Source: Blastocystis hominis
Lineage: Eukaryota > Sar > Bigyra > Opalinata > Blastocystidae
NCBI RefSeq assembly: GCF_000151665.1
Contig: NW_013171868.1
Location: 193,501-257,500 of the forward strand
DNA length: 64,000 nucleotides
Direction of reading: 5' to 3'
This document shows, piece after piece, positions 35,442 through 48,150 of the stretch (the stretch's first letter is position 1; each line of letters opens with the position of its first letter). The notes below the pieces were generated by a model, which worked only from the letters and a program-made list of their open reading frames with translations, was not told the DNA's origin and ran no database searches. The position numbers were made by a program, and so were the translations under genes.

Positions 35442-36005
35442 TTGAATCAATCAATGTCGTACATATTCAACAGCAATGGAAACAATTACACGTTCAAGAA
35501 ACTCGATAACATGCTCATCAACATGCCCGAGAACAACGGCAATCATGTCCTCGTGCGTGAGACAGTGGATGGCGTTCCTCAATATTCATGGACGATACCT
35601 TCTGGGTGTTTTGTGAAAGTCAATAATGCCATACTGTTTGAATATACACACACATTCACTCAACCATTCAATAATCAATGCCAATTCCAATTATCTTCTG
35701 CTTTATATCTGGCGATCATATCGATTCCATGTTACAATGAGAATTATGCCCTATTCAAACATTGTGATTCCATCGAATCGGTTGTGGATAAGGAATACAA
35801 GGCGAGTGTTTCAATGGATGGGGTGTCTTTGCTCGATGTGCCATTCATCGATACACTCAACAATCTTGTGACCCTTTCCCATACCAAACTGATAAATGGA
35901 ATAGAATGGACAAGTGAGAGTCATACGATATCTGCATTCGCGAATATCTTTTCTCTTGTATGTCTGAGTGATGTGAAGAGTATCACGATCGTTTCGAACA
36001 CCTAG
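35442..36005 (+). mobile_element. Unassigned element protein, 187 residues
   Basis: Follows the previous gene after 28 bases. The product (MNQSMSYIFNSNGNNYTFKK) is rich in aromatic and beta-forming residues and lacks lysine-rich or membrane segments, so a structural role is conceivable but not shown. Its 3' end abuts the integrase gene read from the other strand. Confidence 0.45.
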
Positions 36006-37071
36006 GCGAGGTTGTTTCTTCTTCTGGGTGCTTGTAATGGTTCGATGTGATTTTGCTTCCTCTCTCAATGCATTGGGTTCCTTTCGACTCTTGGATCGAG
36101 TGATGGGTAGTGCTGGTTGTGGTTTGCATTTGCTAGCCAGCAGTTCCCAATCATAACACTTTTGGGTGCTATCGCTTTCCACATTCTTCAATTCATACAT
36201 CAATGGCATGAATCGATCGTCAATGTCAACAACTTCATACAAGTCCTGAGACCATTTGCTTGTCAATGATCGTTTTTCCAGAATGCGAGGTCTTCGTGTC
36301 ACTCCAACATAATCACCCACATCGAATTGAGGTGTTGTGTCCTTTGCTGACATGTTGGATGGTTCTGTTTTCTCCATGTACAAGATATCGTTGTTGTTGT
36401 TAAGCCAAATGTCATTGGGTGTATATCCGATGTCTCTGTTCTTCCTTGCATTATGTCGACGAACTGCACCATCGATCAAATCAAACCATACACCTTTCCA
36501 TTGATTGATTGAATGGAATGAAGGAAGGAACCATGATGTGTTCCTTGATATCTCGAATTGCTCGTTCAGCTAGTACTGCTTTATTCGCTGAATCCATGTG
36601 ATACATGGTGATGTCATACTTGTTCAAGATGTTGGTACGAAAGATCGCATTGGTGAATTCGGTACCTCGATCCGAGCAACTATGCTTTGGTGATTCACCA
36701 TATGTTTGAATGATATCCTTCATCGCATGAGTGACTTCTGTAACACTCTTACTCTTCAGTTTCCGAGCCATCAGGTATTTCGAATATCCATCAATACATA
36801 CAAGGACATATTTGTATCCACGATTCTTGTGGAATCCTGTACTCTTTTGTGTTCCCAACACTTCCTGTATGGATTTGTGTTGTTTGGAAGAGAAATCGAT
36901 AAGATCGATGAAGTATATGTTTCTCTTGAATCCACTGATGATCATTCGAGTGGCGCCTCTTCGTTTTGCTGGTTTCCATAGTTCCTTGATTTCATTCATA
37001 CTCCACACACACCTCGATAAATGAATCACTTTATTCAAGAAATGAATAAGTTGTGTCAGAGGAAGAATCAC
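36005..37071 (-). mobile_element. Polinton integrase (relic)
   Basis: Retrovirus-like DDE integrase: the catalytic core has YFIDLIDFSS and, further on, CSDRGTEFTN with the second aspartate and the region of the glutamate (AERAIRDIKEH). The C-terminal part contains an SH3/chromo-like segment (FDVGDYVGVTRRPRI). It would insert the linear element. It is broken. The polymerase and integrase together are what identify the element as a Polinton. Confidence 0.8.
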
Positions 37072-37129
37072 AAACTGGTTATAGACTCGAAATGCCTTTT
37101 ATCCACTATACACTACTTCAAATAGAACA

Positions 37130-37500
37130 TCACTCGCATTCAACATTGCAATGATCGTTTCGATATCATATGTACCTCGTGAAATCGATAGAGTATGGAG
37201 ACTGGATCCAAATACACTCATAACTTGTAGCCATTGTGGAAATTGAGAATGTAGTATTAATCATGGTGTTCAGAATGGCAATGATTTCACTCAGTGTATA
37301 ATAACCAGGCGAGATCATTACCTCTTCACCATTGGTGTTTGTCACCACATTGATTGAGTTCACAATATTGAACATGACTTGATTGGGCTAGAATAGAACA
37401 GTTATGAAAGTGATAAATAGATTTCTGAACTTGTAAGGATTGATCCATTCGAATGAACCATTGATAGATGAATCTTGTATGAGAATGGAATAATGCATGT
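37130..37500 (-). mobile_element. Capsid-like gene fragment, copy 1 (relic)
   Basis: Fragment related to the longer relic at 52240-53444. Both contain a near-identical proximal region (HYSILIQ) and a segment with LSEIIAILNTMI or its counterpart. Similarity of the two DNA copies is roughly three quarters by eye. A capsid or penton-like identity is inferred from the company it keeps and from its beta-rich character, not from a recognised motif. Confidence 0.45.
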
Positions 37501-37559
37501 TCTCTCTTTACCAAAGACACTTATGACTTGCACGGACAACAATAGATGGATTTGTGATG

Positions 37560-39942
37560 ACAACATACACATATTGGCTTTCGGTCATTACAAATAAGCA
37601 AACAAACATGTAAATACAAGAGAAATAACAATAATTCACCTTAGCTAGGTATGTCTACTGCTTTCTTGCACCCAAGTATAACTGACACAACAAGCACAAA
37701 AATAGAAACGAGCACTAGGTTGATAGTAGAAAGGAATTGGAGTAAGAAAGCACAAAACCTGGTTCCTGACCGATGATTATCGACCATACAGCCTAGGAAC
37801 GATAGTCGAGAACTCAGAATCGGTTGGTTGATTACAACGATGGACAAAGGATCGCAATTGTGGTCATGGAACAAAATAGCATACAAAGAAAACTGCCACC
37901 AGGTTTCACTCTATAAGTGCCATTCTCTTACTACTATTGTTCCATATTAATGAGGTTTAAGATAGCTACAAGTTGATAAATCATATTATTATTGATCGAA
38001 AGAGCTTTTGTTATTGTGAAAATAGGATCATTTTTGTTATGTGACATGTATCAAATATGGATGAACTCATCAATAGAAATAGGAAGGATGAATCAGTCAT
38101 TTACCACAAGTATTGTTGTATTTCCTTTGATATATGACTAATCTGTATAATATAGTCTCGAGATACTTTGAATCAATACTTGGAAAATGAATATCTGCAA
38201 TAGAATAACAACAAATGTGTATTGTTTCATTTTTGTGCATATTGTGTGATATGAATTGTATCAAAGCCCATAATGAATTCACATTCTAAATGTGGCAACT
38301 AGTAATGTTGTTAGTTCGTGTACTAATCTGAGAGAAGGAATGAGCAGTATTAACAAACAAGATTCTTCACAATAGTTACTCTCAATAGTATTGATTGTGA
38401 ATAGTTGATGTTTTGTTATCATTATCATCATTATTATTATTCTGTATGGGAAGATAGAATAATGTGTATTTGTGATTGATTGTATATTTTGGCTTATTAG
38501 TATACTCCATAGAATAGAATACTGTGAAAATAAGATAGGTAAGTGTGGAATAATCAAAAATGGCCAATATGAATGAAAACAACAATACTAGAATGTAATA
38601 GAATAGTAGAAAATAACATATGTATGAAATAGCAATGGAAATGGAGTCATTTTCACAAATTATGGCGAACAATAGCTGAAATGATGATATTTCACAGGGA
38701 TCTGTTTTAGTACATCCTGAAACGAATTACATAGATCATGCATAGTTTTGCTTCAAAACAAACAAAATCCAGACAAACACGATTCTGTCATTTCATTGGT
38801 TTAACACAATGTTTGATTCTGTTAAATCCATTTTCATAAAATAACTAATTCTGAGTAACAGAAACAATACTGTTGATACTTAGTACTGGAATAACCAATC
38901 GATGAATGAATGAATGATTGGAGTTTGTAATAAATTCCGTTATTGTTAGTTGGAATGCACAATGATTGGTATATAGTGGTTGGAACTGAATGATTCCTAG
39001 ATATTATGACAGATTGTATGCTATATGTGAATAGAATAGTACTGGAATGATTTGTGTAATTGGTCACAATCTATTGAATGAATATGAGTTGGATGTACAA
39101 AGATTACATAGCATGGAGATGGTTTGTATCATGAATGGATGAAAGAAAGGAAAAACGAAAAGAAAAGAAGAAATAGTATTCATTGCTTATGATCTTAATC
39201 CATTCAATGATATGTATTAGTTATTAACTATGAATGTAATACGTGATTATGATAATGAAGAGTGAATGAGAGAGAATCGAAATGAATGGGAATGTGATTG
39301 GTTGTGATATTGGAGTTGGATTCGATACGATTTCAGCAATTCAACACTGAAATGAAAACAAACGAATGAATGAATGAATGAATGAATGAATGAGTAATCC
39401 TACAAACATCGATTTGAATTGAGTGCATACTGTGATTATGTATATTATGTACCATAAGAATGAATGATGGATTGTTGACAAGGAAATATCGTTAAATCTG
39501 TATAAAGTGGACCAATAATGTGAATTGCAATGGGATATTTGAATGATTATACGATCAAATCAATGAATGAATGAATGATATCTTATCTAAGAATTGATTG
39601 ACAATCTCAATACACTACTCACAACCAATGATCTGTAAATCAGTAACAAGGATCTCATTCATTCATTCATTCAATCAATCTATTCTATTCTGTTCTATTC
39701 TATATTCATTCATAGTATCATATTTGATTCACTTTGGTTTGGATGGCTGATTGAATGATTGAATCAACCAACAAATCATTGAATGAATGAATGAATGAAC
39801 AAAAGATTCTCTCTCTGTGGAGTGATTCACAAAACAACAAAGACCTTTATCACAACCAATGAACTGTAATTCTGCATCAATAATGTCATCGATTCAATCA
39901 TTCATTCAATCATTTGTTCATGCTTTTATGACTGTTTAACGC

Positions 39943-39980
<38 letters not shown>

Positions 39981-41160
39981 CGATGTCTATTCTGTATACT
40001 CTTTCATAATATGAATCTATCAAACAACAAAGCAAATAATAACAATAATAACGACAATGAATTCGTTAAAATGGCACAGCAACAATAATAACAGTAATAT
40101 AAATCAATGAGAATAATAATAAGACTATGTGTTCAAAAGCAATGTCTAGAACAGAAATGAAATGAAATGAAGTAATGAGCAGCAACAACATAATAGGAAC
40201 GAACAATAACATGAGTAATAATCCAAATGGATGAATTGTAGCTCAATGCAGTGTCCGATATCGAATCAATACCAAATTGATGGAGAACAAACAATGTGTA
40301 TGTGAATAACAAGCAATAATGAGAATAATAACAGTAAAAGGAATAATAAGAATAAGAATATCTGAGAACAATCCATAGCTATTGATGATTAATAATAATA
40401 GTAATCATGATAGAAAGAGATATTGAAACAATTATATGTGTAGTTTAATGAAGAAATAAGGAAAGAACCAAGTCCATGATAATAGTCATATTATTGGAAA
40501 TATGAGTATTATTATCATCATGGATCAATCAATCAATCAATCAATCAATAATACTTACTGATCGATTCTGGATAATAAATCAATTAGATTGTTATGTGGA
40601 ATGATCGAAATGAAGAACAAACTCGATATGTGAAAACAAACAAATACCAAGAATGCATATCAATTTCAAACAATCCACATAATTGAATGAATCTATGTGA
40701 ATCGATTCAGATTTAAATATAAATGAAGAGAAGATCATTTGATTGTCGGTTTCCATGGAAAGATTGATTGTTGTCACGAAACATCAATCCGATTAATTTG
40801 AAATGATTTCGTATTGTAGGTTCTGATTATTGATTACATCATTTGATAGATAGTTTGGTCCATTGCTTACTACAACTACTACTATTATTGTTGTTGCTGT
40901 GGATGTTGTTGTTGCTGCTATTGCTACTTCTCTCTTTCTCCCCTACCATTCATTCATTGATTCCAGACCATCAAAATCGATAACAATATTCCTTGTCAAC
41001 AAAAGAAGAAATGGAATCAATGAAAGTAAAGAATCAAGTGTTTCCTTTATGACAATCAATGATCCATTAATCTATGAATGATTGAATGAATGAGTGAGTG
41101 ATGAAGGAAAACAGAATGAATAAATGAATAAGAAGGAAAAACAATATGTATTATATGATA
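37560..41160. repeat. AT-rich simple-sequence DNA
   Basis: Long intergenic tract dominated by tetranucleotide runs of GAAT/ATTC and GATT/AATC type, for example (AATG)n near 39360-39395 and (ATTG)n near 39945-39978. It also has GATAAT-type stretches. No gene with conserved protein features was found in about 3.6 kb. Confidence 0.7.
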
Positions 41161-41164
41161 TCGG

Positions 41165-41480
41165 ATACTGGAAGGTAGGGGAGAAAGATGGGATGATGAT
41201 GATTCTTGTTCATTGACACTTCGAAGTAACAATGAATTGATTGGTTATGATTTGCTTTGGATCTTCCAAGTCTAACATCACTAACTTCTGTATAATGGAG
41301 TTTCTGTTGTCCTCGTTTTGGTGACATTGGAAAGTGGATCTAAATATTGAATAGAGATGGTAAATAGATATTCCAAATCTGTTTCAAAATGTCAATCTAC
41401 TTGTATCATTGGGGTATGTTCAATCGAAATCGATTCGAGTATTGTTGATAAATAGAATGGAATTGATTTCATATGATTTT
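41165..41480 (+). pseudogene. Decayed fragment of a MORN-LRR gene
   Basis: Matches the 3' LRR exons of the gene at 44236-45751 in reverse orientation, for example around GATCTTCCAAGTCTAACATC and the preceding intron-like stretch. The frame is destroyed by stops, the splice acceptor before the LP unit has lost its usual TAG, and the surrounding exons are absent. It is a host-gene relic produced by duplication and decay. Confidence 0.7.
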
Positions 41481-44235
41481 CATAGATTTCAATTCCATTT
41501 GGTAAGTTTGAACTTATCTTATCTTGTTAGGTGATTTGATTTGATTTGATTTGATTTGATTTGATTCATTGTGTTTCATTCGATTCCGTTTGATCATTTG
41601 ATTTGATTTGATTTGATTCGTTTAATAGGAACACATTTCGATTGATTATGATTGGAACAATTCTATCTGGTTCATTTTACAATGATCTGTGGAATCTGTA
41701 TTGTTGTTTCAAACTGATGGCACATTATTGATTCGATGATTGGTTAAAATGGATATATAATGATAATGATGATAAACAGAAAACAAAGAGAAATAAGCAA
41801 AACAAAACATGGAACAATCCAAACAAATAATCACATATTTCCTTATGAGAATTGAATCAATAAGAATCGACACAATCCAATTTGTCTGGTGGATAGTGAA
41901 TAATAAGATGAATATTAGAATATAAAAAAATAAAGAAAAAGAAAATACTAAAAAGAAAAACTAAAAACAAATTAGAATCATACAATACAAAAGAAAACAA
42001 AAGAAAAAGAAAAGGAAGAGGAATAAAATGTACAAATATAAGAAAATAAGAAACAAAGAAAACTAAAGAATAGCAAAACAAACAAGAATAAACTAAAAAT
42101 CAAAATCGAAAATGAAATAATAAAATGAACTACAATCAATTCCAAAAGTTGAAAAACAACAACAACAACAAAAACAAAAACAAAAACAAAAGAATAATGA
42201 ATCATTGAGTATTATCCAAATTAATACTATCTCAACAAACAAATATGGATTGTGTCGATTCCTATTGATTCAATTCGATTAAGTGCAATGAATCTTGTCA
42301 AAACGATTCGATTGAAGTCGTTTGATCAAGATTCATTCGAAATATGTGATTTGTGGATTCATCGGTTTTAAATCACAAACAGCATATTGAATACACAATC
42401 AAACAATGGATTCCAAGAAAACCCATTATCGAAATACTCATAATCAAACCACAACACAAATGGTTCTCAAATATGCCTCATTATTGTATTGTGATTATCA
42501 AATGCTGATTCCATATTGACTTGTTCGAATGGGATCTAATGATTTGAATGATATCAATAATGATAATAATAATGATAATAATGATCAGAAAGAAAGAAAT
42601 AAGAGTATTGTTATACAATACAGTACAATGATAGATTCCAGCTAAACCAATGATCGAACATAACGATTTCATGAATCTCGATCGATTCAATTGCAAAACA
42701 ACCATTGAGACTACAATGTGTTTGAGTGATTGTTCCATTTGGATTCGATCGAATCAATTGGATAATTCTATCAGTCGATTGGATCGCTATCAATGAATCA
42801 TTCGATCGATTCATTATCATTGATAATCGAACAAATACAAATACAAAAACAAATACAAATACTACTACTAATAATAATAATAATCACGAGGATTGATGGT
42901 TGAATACTCATCATCAATCTGATTCTGATTCTGATTGATCGATCCTATCCAATCATTCTATTCATGATCAACAATACCAAAGTGATCTAATGGTATTCAA
43001 TATGCTGAAATAGACCGATGAATAATGTGGATGATCATACAATCATAATAATAATGATAATGATGATGAATGGAGATCGAAAACTAACCAAATACACACC
43101 ATTCATTCAATCATTCATTCAATCATTCAATCGATCAATGGATTGAACATCCTTTCTATTCTTATCAGTATTATTGAGTGTGAATGATGAATTGATTCTT
43201 TACGATATTCAACATTCATTTGCATTTTGAATCAGCTATCTTTCATCCATTGATTGATTGAATGAGTGAATGAGTGGTTTGTGTAATATTGAAGAATACA
43301 GCATTCCATCCAAATATCGAATTGTGAAACCACGATTGATATTACTACGAACTACAACTATCAAGTATCAAACACATCCGATTTGATTCCATTATTATCA
43401 AATTGATAAATCCATGTTTTGTGACTCATTGATAAACAAACAAACAAAAAAACAAATGATAGTTGGATTGATTGAATGGTGAATCCAATATGATTTCCAA
43501 TGCTATTCAATCGGATTCTATTCTATTCTATTCTATTTGATTCTAGTTTCATTGCCTTGTTTTATCCAGTTCACCTCTATTCTATTCTATTCTATTCTAT
43601 GTATACAGTGATCGATTCTTATTCAATATGTCAAAATCAATATCCTAATTCAATATCAATCATTGTATTGTATTGTATTGTATTGTATTATCTACCGATT
43701 TAACAATGGATTCACAAATGTGAATAATCATCCAATATCAATCGATTCCAACCATTCCATTGTGTCACTATCAAATCCAATCTTATTATTCATGATTATG
43801 ATGATTATGATGATGATTATTTTAAGCAATCAGTTTCCTATCAATATTGAACAAATCCTAGTTCAAACCTATTCAAACCATCATTTGTATATTATTATTA
43901 TTATTATTGGTAGATTGGATTCATCATTTGTGAATGTTCAATATGTGATCATTGGGTCATTGGTAATAATGATAATGATGATAATAATGATGATGATCGA
44001 AAACAATGATTGATTGAAATAACAATCATAATTCAGTATCATTGTTAAAATGGTATAGAAGAACATCATAATAATCAGGCAGGACTGATATTTTGATAAT
44101 TATAGAATCATGAATTGTGATCAAGAATCGGTTTGAAACAAACAAACAATCAATCAATCAATGGAAATGTTCCTAAACAATGACGAATCACTGAACAAAT
44201 CAAATCAAATCAATATTATAGATTTAATGCTTGAT
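41480..44235. repeat. AT-rich simple-sequence DNA, second block
   Basis: Continues the low-complexity tract: (TTTGA)n near 41531-41568, (AAC)/(AAAAAC)n near 42165-42190, (ATTCT)n near 43515-43600, (TGTAT)n near 43664-43690 and many GATAAT runs. No supported gene. Confidence 0.7.
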
Positions 44236-45751
44236 TTAGTGGACAAGATTAGCGAGAATGGAAGAAACATCTATGAATCAAATCAAATCAATCAAACTAT
44301 ACTCGAAATTGATTTCGATTGAACTTCCTGGAATGAATTAGGTAGATAGACATTTTGAAGATTTGGGATATCTAAATACTATCAATATTCAATATTCAGA
44401 AATACTTGCCAATGTCACTACACGAGGACAATAGAAACTCCAATTTACAGAAGTTATTGATGTTAGATTTGGAAGATCTACAAAACAAATCATAACCAAT
44501 CAATTCATTATTACTTCGCATTACCAATGAACAAGATTTATTCCTACTTCCTTCAAGTGCACCCCAACCGAGTTGAATGGATTGTAATGATGGAAGATCT
44601 ACATCAATCATTTCATTCAAATTCATTCAATACTCTCAATTATTGTCGATAAGGATTCATAGAATGCATACCGACCTAATGTAATGGATTGTAGATTTGG
44701 AAGATCTATGCATCATTCAAATATTCAATATCATATCAATACCTCGAATCACAAATGAACTATACCAGAAATTGTATGAACTACTTCCAATTGTGCCAAT
44801 TTGAATGGATTGTAATTGTGGTAGATTCTTCAATTCAAAGTCTCCAGCAAAATCACTGAAACTGAATTGACCAATTTGAATGGATTCCAATGATTCACAA
44901 TTCAATATGTGGAATGATTTCGATTCATCATCTCTCAATCCATTCTTTTCCTGAGTAAACGAATTCTTACCAATTTCCAAACATTTCAATCGATTCAATC
45001 CATCGATTTGGAATGTTTGCACTGATTCAAAACATTCATTGCCGATTTCGATTGATTCCAGATTATACAACAATGAAACATCCCAATCTTCCAATACACA
45101 ATTGTCACTCAGTTTCAAATGTTTCATTCCGATATTCAGTGGTTTGTTTCCATCTCCTTCATATTCTTCATCAATATCACATTCAATTCCATTACACCAT
45201 TTACATTTATTCACTAATTTACCATATCGATCATACACTTTTCCAATTCCAAATCGATTATCATCACACCAATATCCTTCATATTCAATACATCCATTAT
45301 TATGATAACTCGTTCCATATCCAAATCGTTTCCAATTGATCATTATGCCCTTGTACACCAAGAATCCATCATCATCATACATTTCACCATATCCAAATGG
45401 AATTCCAAACTTGTTTTCTGTCAATATCAATCCTTCAAATCGACTTCCATGATCCAAATCCACGATTCCTTCTTCTACTTCTATGGATTGTTCTTCATTA
45501 TATGAAATAGAACCAATTTGGTGATTTCCAAACACTTTCAACACTTTCTGCTCATTGAGGACAAATCCTTGATTCATGAATACTCCATTATCGAATTGCA
45601 ATACTACACATTCTCCATTACTCAAAATGAGTGAAATCCAGCCATATGGTTTCCATTCTTTACCCAAGAATCCCTGCACATGTTGGATGGTAGAACTATC
45701 AATATGATAGTTGCTAATAGCAGAATTGACAAAATCAGCAATGTTTTGCAT
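44236..45751 (-). CDS. MORN plus BspA-like LRR protein
   Basis: Starts MQNIADFVNSAISNYHIDSS at 45751. The first part has MORN repeats (YGEMYDDDGFLVYKGIMIN, then EYEGYWCDDNRFGIG), a motif that often sits at membranes or cytoskeleton. The second part is LRR with LExIEIGxxxF units. After about 44740 each LRR unit is its own exon; the introns (31-40 bases) are always phase 1 and fall just before an LP that opens the next unit. It ends NVSSILANLVH and TAA at 44236-44238. A close paralogue is at 54675-56155 and a dead copy at 41165. No signal peptide. Function unknown. Confidence 0.8.
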
Positions 45752-46429
45752 GGAAATGAAAAGAAATATGGTAAAACGGTTTTTTGGAAACGAGGTCTGT
45801 TTCATTATTTCTCGATAGAACACACGTCATGGATTATTGTGTATGGCTTTGATATGCTGGTGTGTTACAAACTAGAATACATATAATAAAACCTCATTTT
45901 CTCCACCCATTTCTATTTTTCTATATTTCGGTGCATTTCCATCTATTCATATATTTTTGTGTTATTTTCCAATACTTATAGCTTTGAATGTAAAATATTA
46001 CGCATTTTGATCACCTTTACTCTCTCATGTCAGAATGGCTGTTCTATTAAGTCTATAATGGATATATGTTCTTCAAAATATATCAATTATGTGGTAGTTA
46101 ATCTTGTTTTGCAACAATCGAACTCACAATAGTGAATACTGTTGGAATGGTTTGATTCGTAATAGAGAGGATGGCAGTAGTATGTAGAATACAAAATCCA
46201 TCATTTCTATTTGACAAGTGGATTATTGTATTGATTCTCTGTTGATACTTCGATTCTCTTCTGTCACAATGATTATCCATATTGAATACAAAGAATGATA
46301 TTGCAGAGAAAGGATTGTGGTTCATAGATTGAAATGGTGAATAGGAATCATAGTATCATTAAACAAAACAATCGATTGAATAATATGATGGATGGAATCG
46401 ATGAATCCTATGAATGAAAACCTTGCTTT
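45752..46429. other. AT-rich intergenic DNA
   Basis: No gene, RNA or distinct repeat recognised. Confidence 0.5.
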
Positions 46430-47235
46430 CTATTTGATCAACAAAACAATGTGAAATGCAATGTGATTAACATAGCAATAGTATAAAATAAACAAGTAAT
46501 ATTGAGTGAATGAATGAATATGCCATCCATCATAGAGATCTCTTCCACTCACTTCCACTCCATCTTTCCATTCCACTTCGCGAGTAGCAATCCGAGTTTC
46601 TTCATCGATCCAGTATCCTCGACCATTTCGAAGAAACGATTCTTTCGATTCATCATACACGAATTCACCCACATACAGGGGAATTCGATTCGAAGCGATG
46701 GTGTTGTCACCTTTTCGTTTGAGCTCGATCATAAGAGTTCCCTCGATTTTGCGGATGATTTCCACCAGCTTGTTACCCTTCCATATCCCCTCAAGCAGCA
46801 TGGCACCCATTTTATCGTCATACTGGATGCCCCATCCTTCTCTCTCTCGCTTCTCGTTGAACTCACCGTGATATATCAGGTGATCACTCGCATGCGAATA
46901 GATTTCCATTCGCTCACCTCGGACATGGTTTATAATACGATGAAAATTCTTTCTGTCCCAGATTTCGTCATAGGACTGCACAAAAGCGACGCATCCATTA
47001 TCAAATCTGGTAAAGTCACCGATTTCGCTCCCGTTCGCATCCAACTCGTAACACATTTTTAGTATGCCATTTTGGAATAGGCAAACCTCCCAGCTCTCGT
47101 CAACGTGTATTCATCCTCGTGATCGCCTTGATAATATTGGAGGCTATACTTGCAGCCGCCAATAGTGATTTTCTTTGGTTCACCAAGCGTTATGTAACTG
47201 TCCAGGAGAAATTCGCTTCCCTTAAGTTCTTCCAT
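46430..47235 (-). CDS. MORN-like protein, possibly frame-disrupted
   Basis: The start MEELKGSEFLLDSYITLGEP at 47235 leads into a short open stretch. The continuation, with NGILKMCYELDANGSEIGDF and MORN-type units (HLIYHGEFNEKREREGWGI, LYVGEFVYDESKESF), lies in another frame. I found no convincing GT-AG intron joining them near 47080-47130. Either an intron is mis-seen or the gene carries a single-base frameshift. The distal frame is open to 46430, but the last 20 residues look like non-coding sequence, so the real stop is probably earlier. Related in style to the other MORN proteins of the window. Confidence 0.5.
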
Positions 47236-48150
47236 TCTACCTATTTATAATCACATATCCTTAGCCTCTACTCTTTGAATCCGTAATTTGTAGCCAAATA
47301 TAAAGAATTTATGAAGAAAACAGGGAGATCAGTTTGTTTCCTTACACCTAAGTATTCTTCATATTTAAAAATTATGATAGAGTGCTACCATATACACATT
47401 GGATCCAAGATTTCCAAGTGAAGTACTCACTTGTGTTTCGCATCATTTTGTTCACATTTTTGTGGTTGAAATAGTTCGGAGGTATAGATATTTATAATAT
47501 TTCTAATAATATCAGGATTGTTTGGAAACACTCAGAATGGAAAAGTCCATTTTGTTGTTTACTATGTCTGTATAGGTTGTATATTTATGATATCATAGTG
47601 AAATCGTGTTATGAAGCAAGGATTTGGTTGTTTACTCCACTTTGTCTAAATAGTCTATATTATCATCATTATCATTATCATTATTATTTCGATAATCCAA
47701 TCTATCCATCCATGATTCTAGCCAAATCATTTTGACTTGGGACTGGTTGGGTTTGAAAGCAATTAAAACTAGTAAAACTAGTAAATCAAATCGAATGGAA
47801 TGGAAATTGGTTTTGATCCAGTGATTTTCACACAAAGAACCTATCTTCGCACATCGTTAACCATTCACTCCATTTTCTATCATTTCCTTATCCTAAACCA
47901 ACCAACTAACTCTAAATACACTTTCTTTCTATCTTTCTTTGTTTGTTTCAACTATCAACTCACAGCACTCTATTATTATTATTATTCCTATCAACTAGAG
48001 TCGTTTGGTTCCTCGTTCTGGATTATTCTGTTCATGTTTCTAAATCATTCCAACACCCTACACACTCTAAATCTACATTTTCCTTCCTTCCTTCCTAAAC
48101 ACATTTTCGATTCTCATTCAAATCCTACAACGCTTCAACCATTCCACATC
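47236..48150. other. AT-rich intergenic DNA with short triplet runs
   Basis: Contains (TAT/ATT)n near 47970 and a (CCAT)n run at about 48165-48190 at its right edge. No gene recognised. Confidence 0.5.

Larger units (their letters stand above)
30000..37560. mobile_element. Polinton/Maverick-type element, relic
   Basis: A block of genes matching a Polinton: protein-primed family B DNA polymerase, retrovirus-like integrase, a capsid-like protein fragment and several unassigned genes. It is about 7.5 kb as seen, shorter than typical 15-25 kb elements, so parts are missing. The coding regions are long but broken, with several breaks. Long surviving frames suggest a fairly young insertion. Boundaries are approximate, since no terminal inverted repeats or target-site duplication were located. 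No introns are seen in its genes, unlike the host genes around it. Confidence 0.75.

Noticed and set aside
41857-42205. Short, very hydrophobic frames in the simple-sequence DNA
   Set aside because: They are Phe/Leu/Val runs from A-rich repeats with no conserved features.
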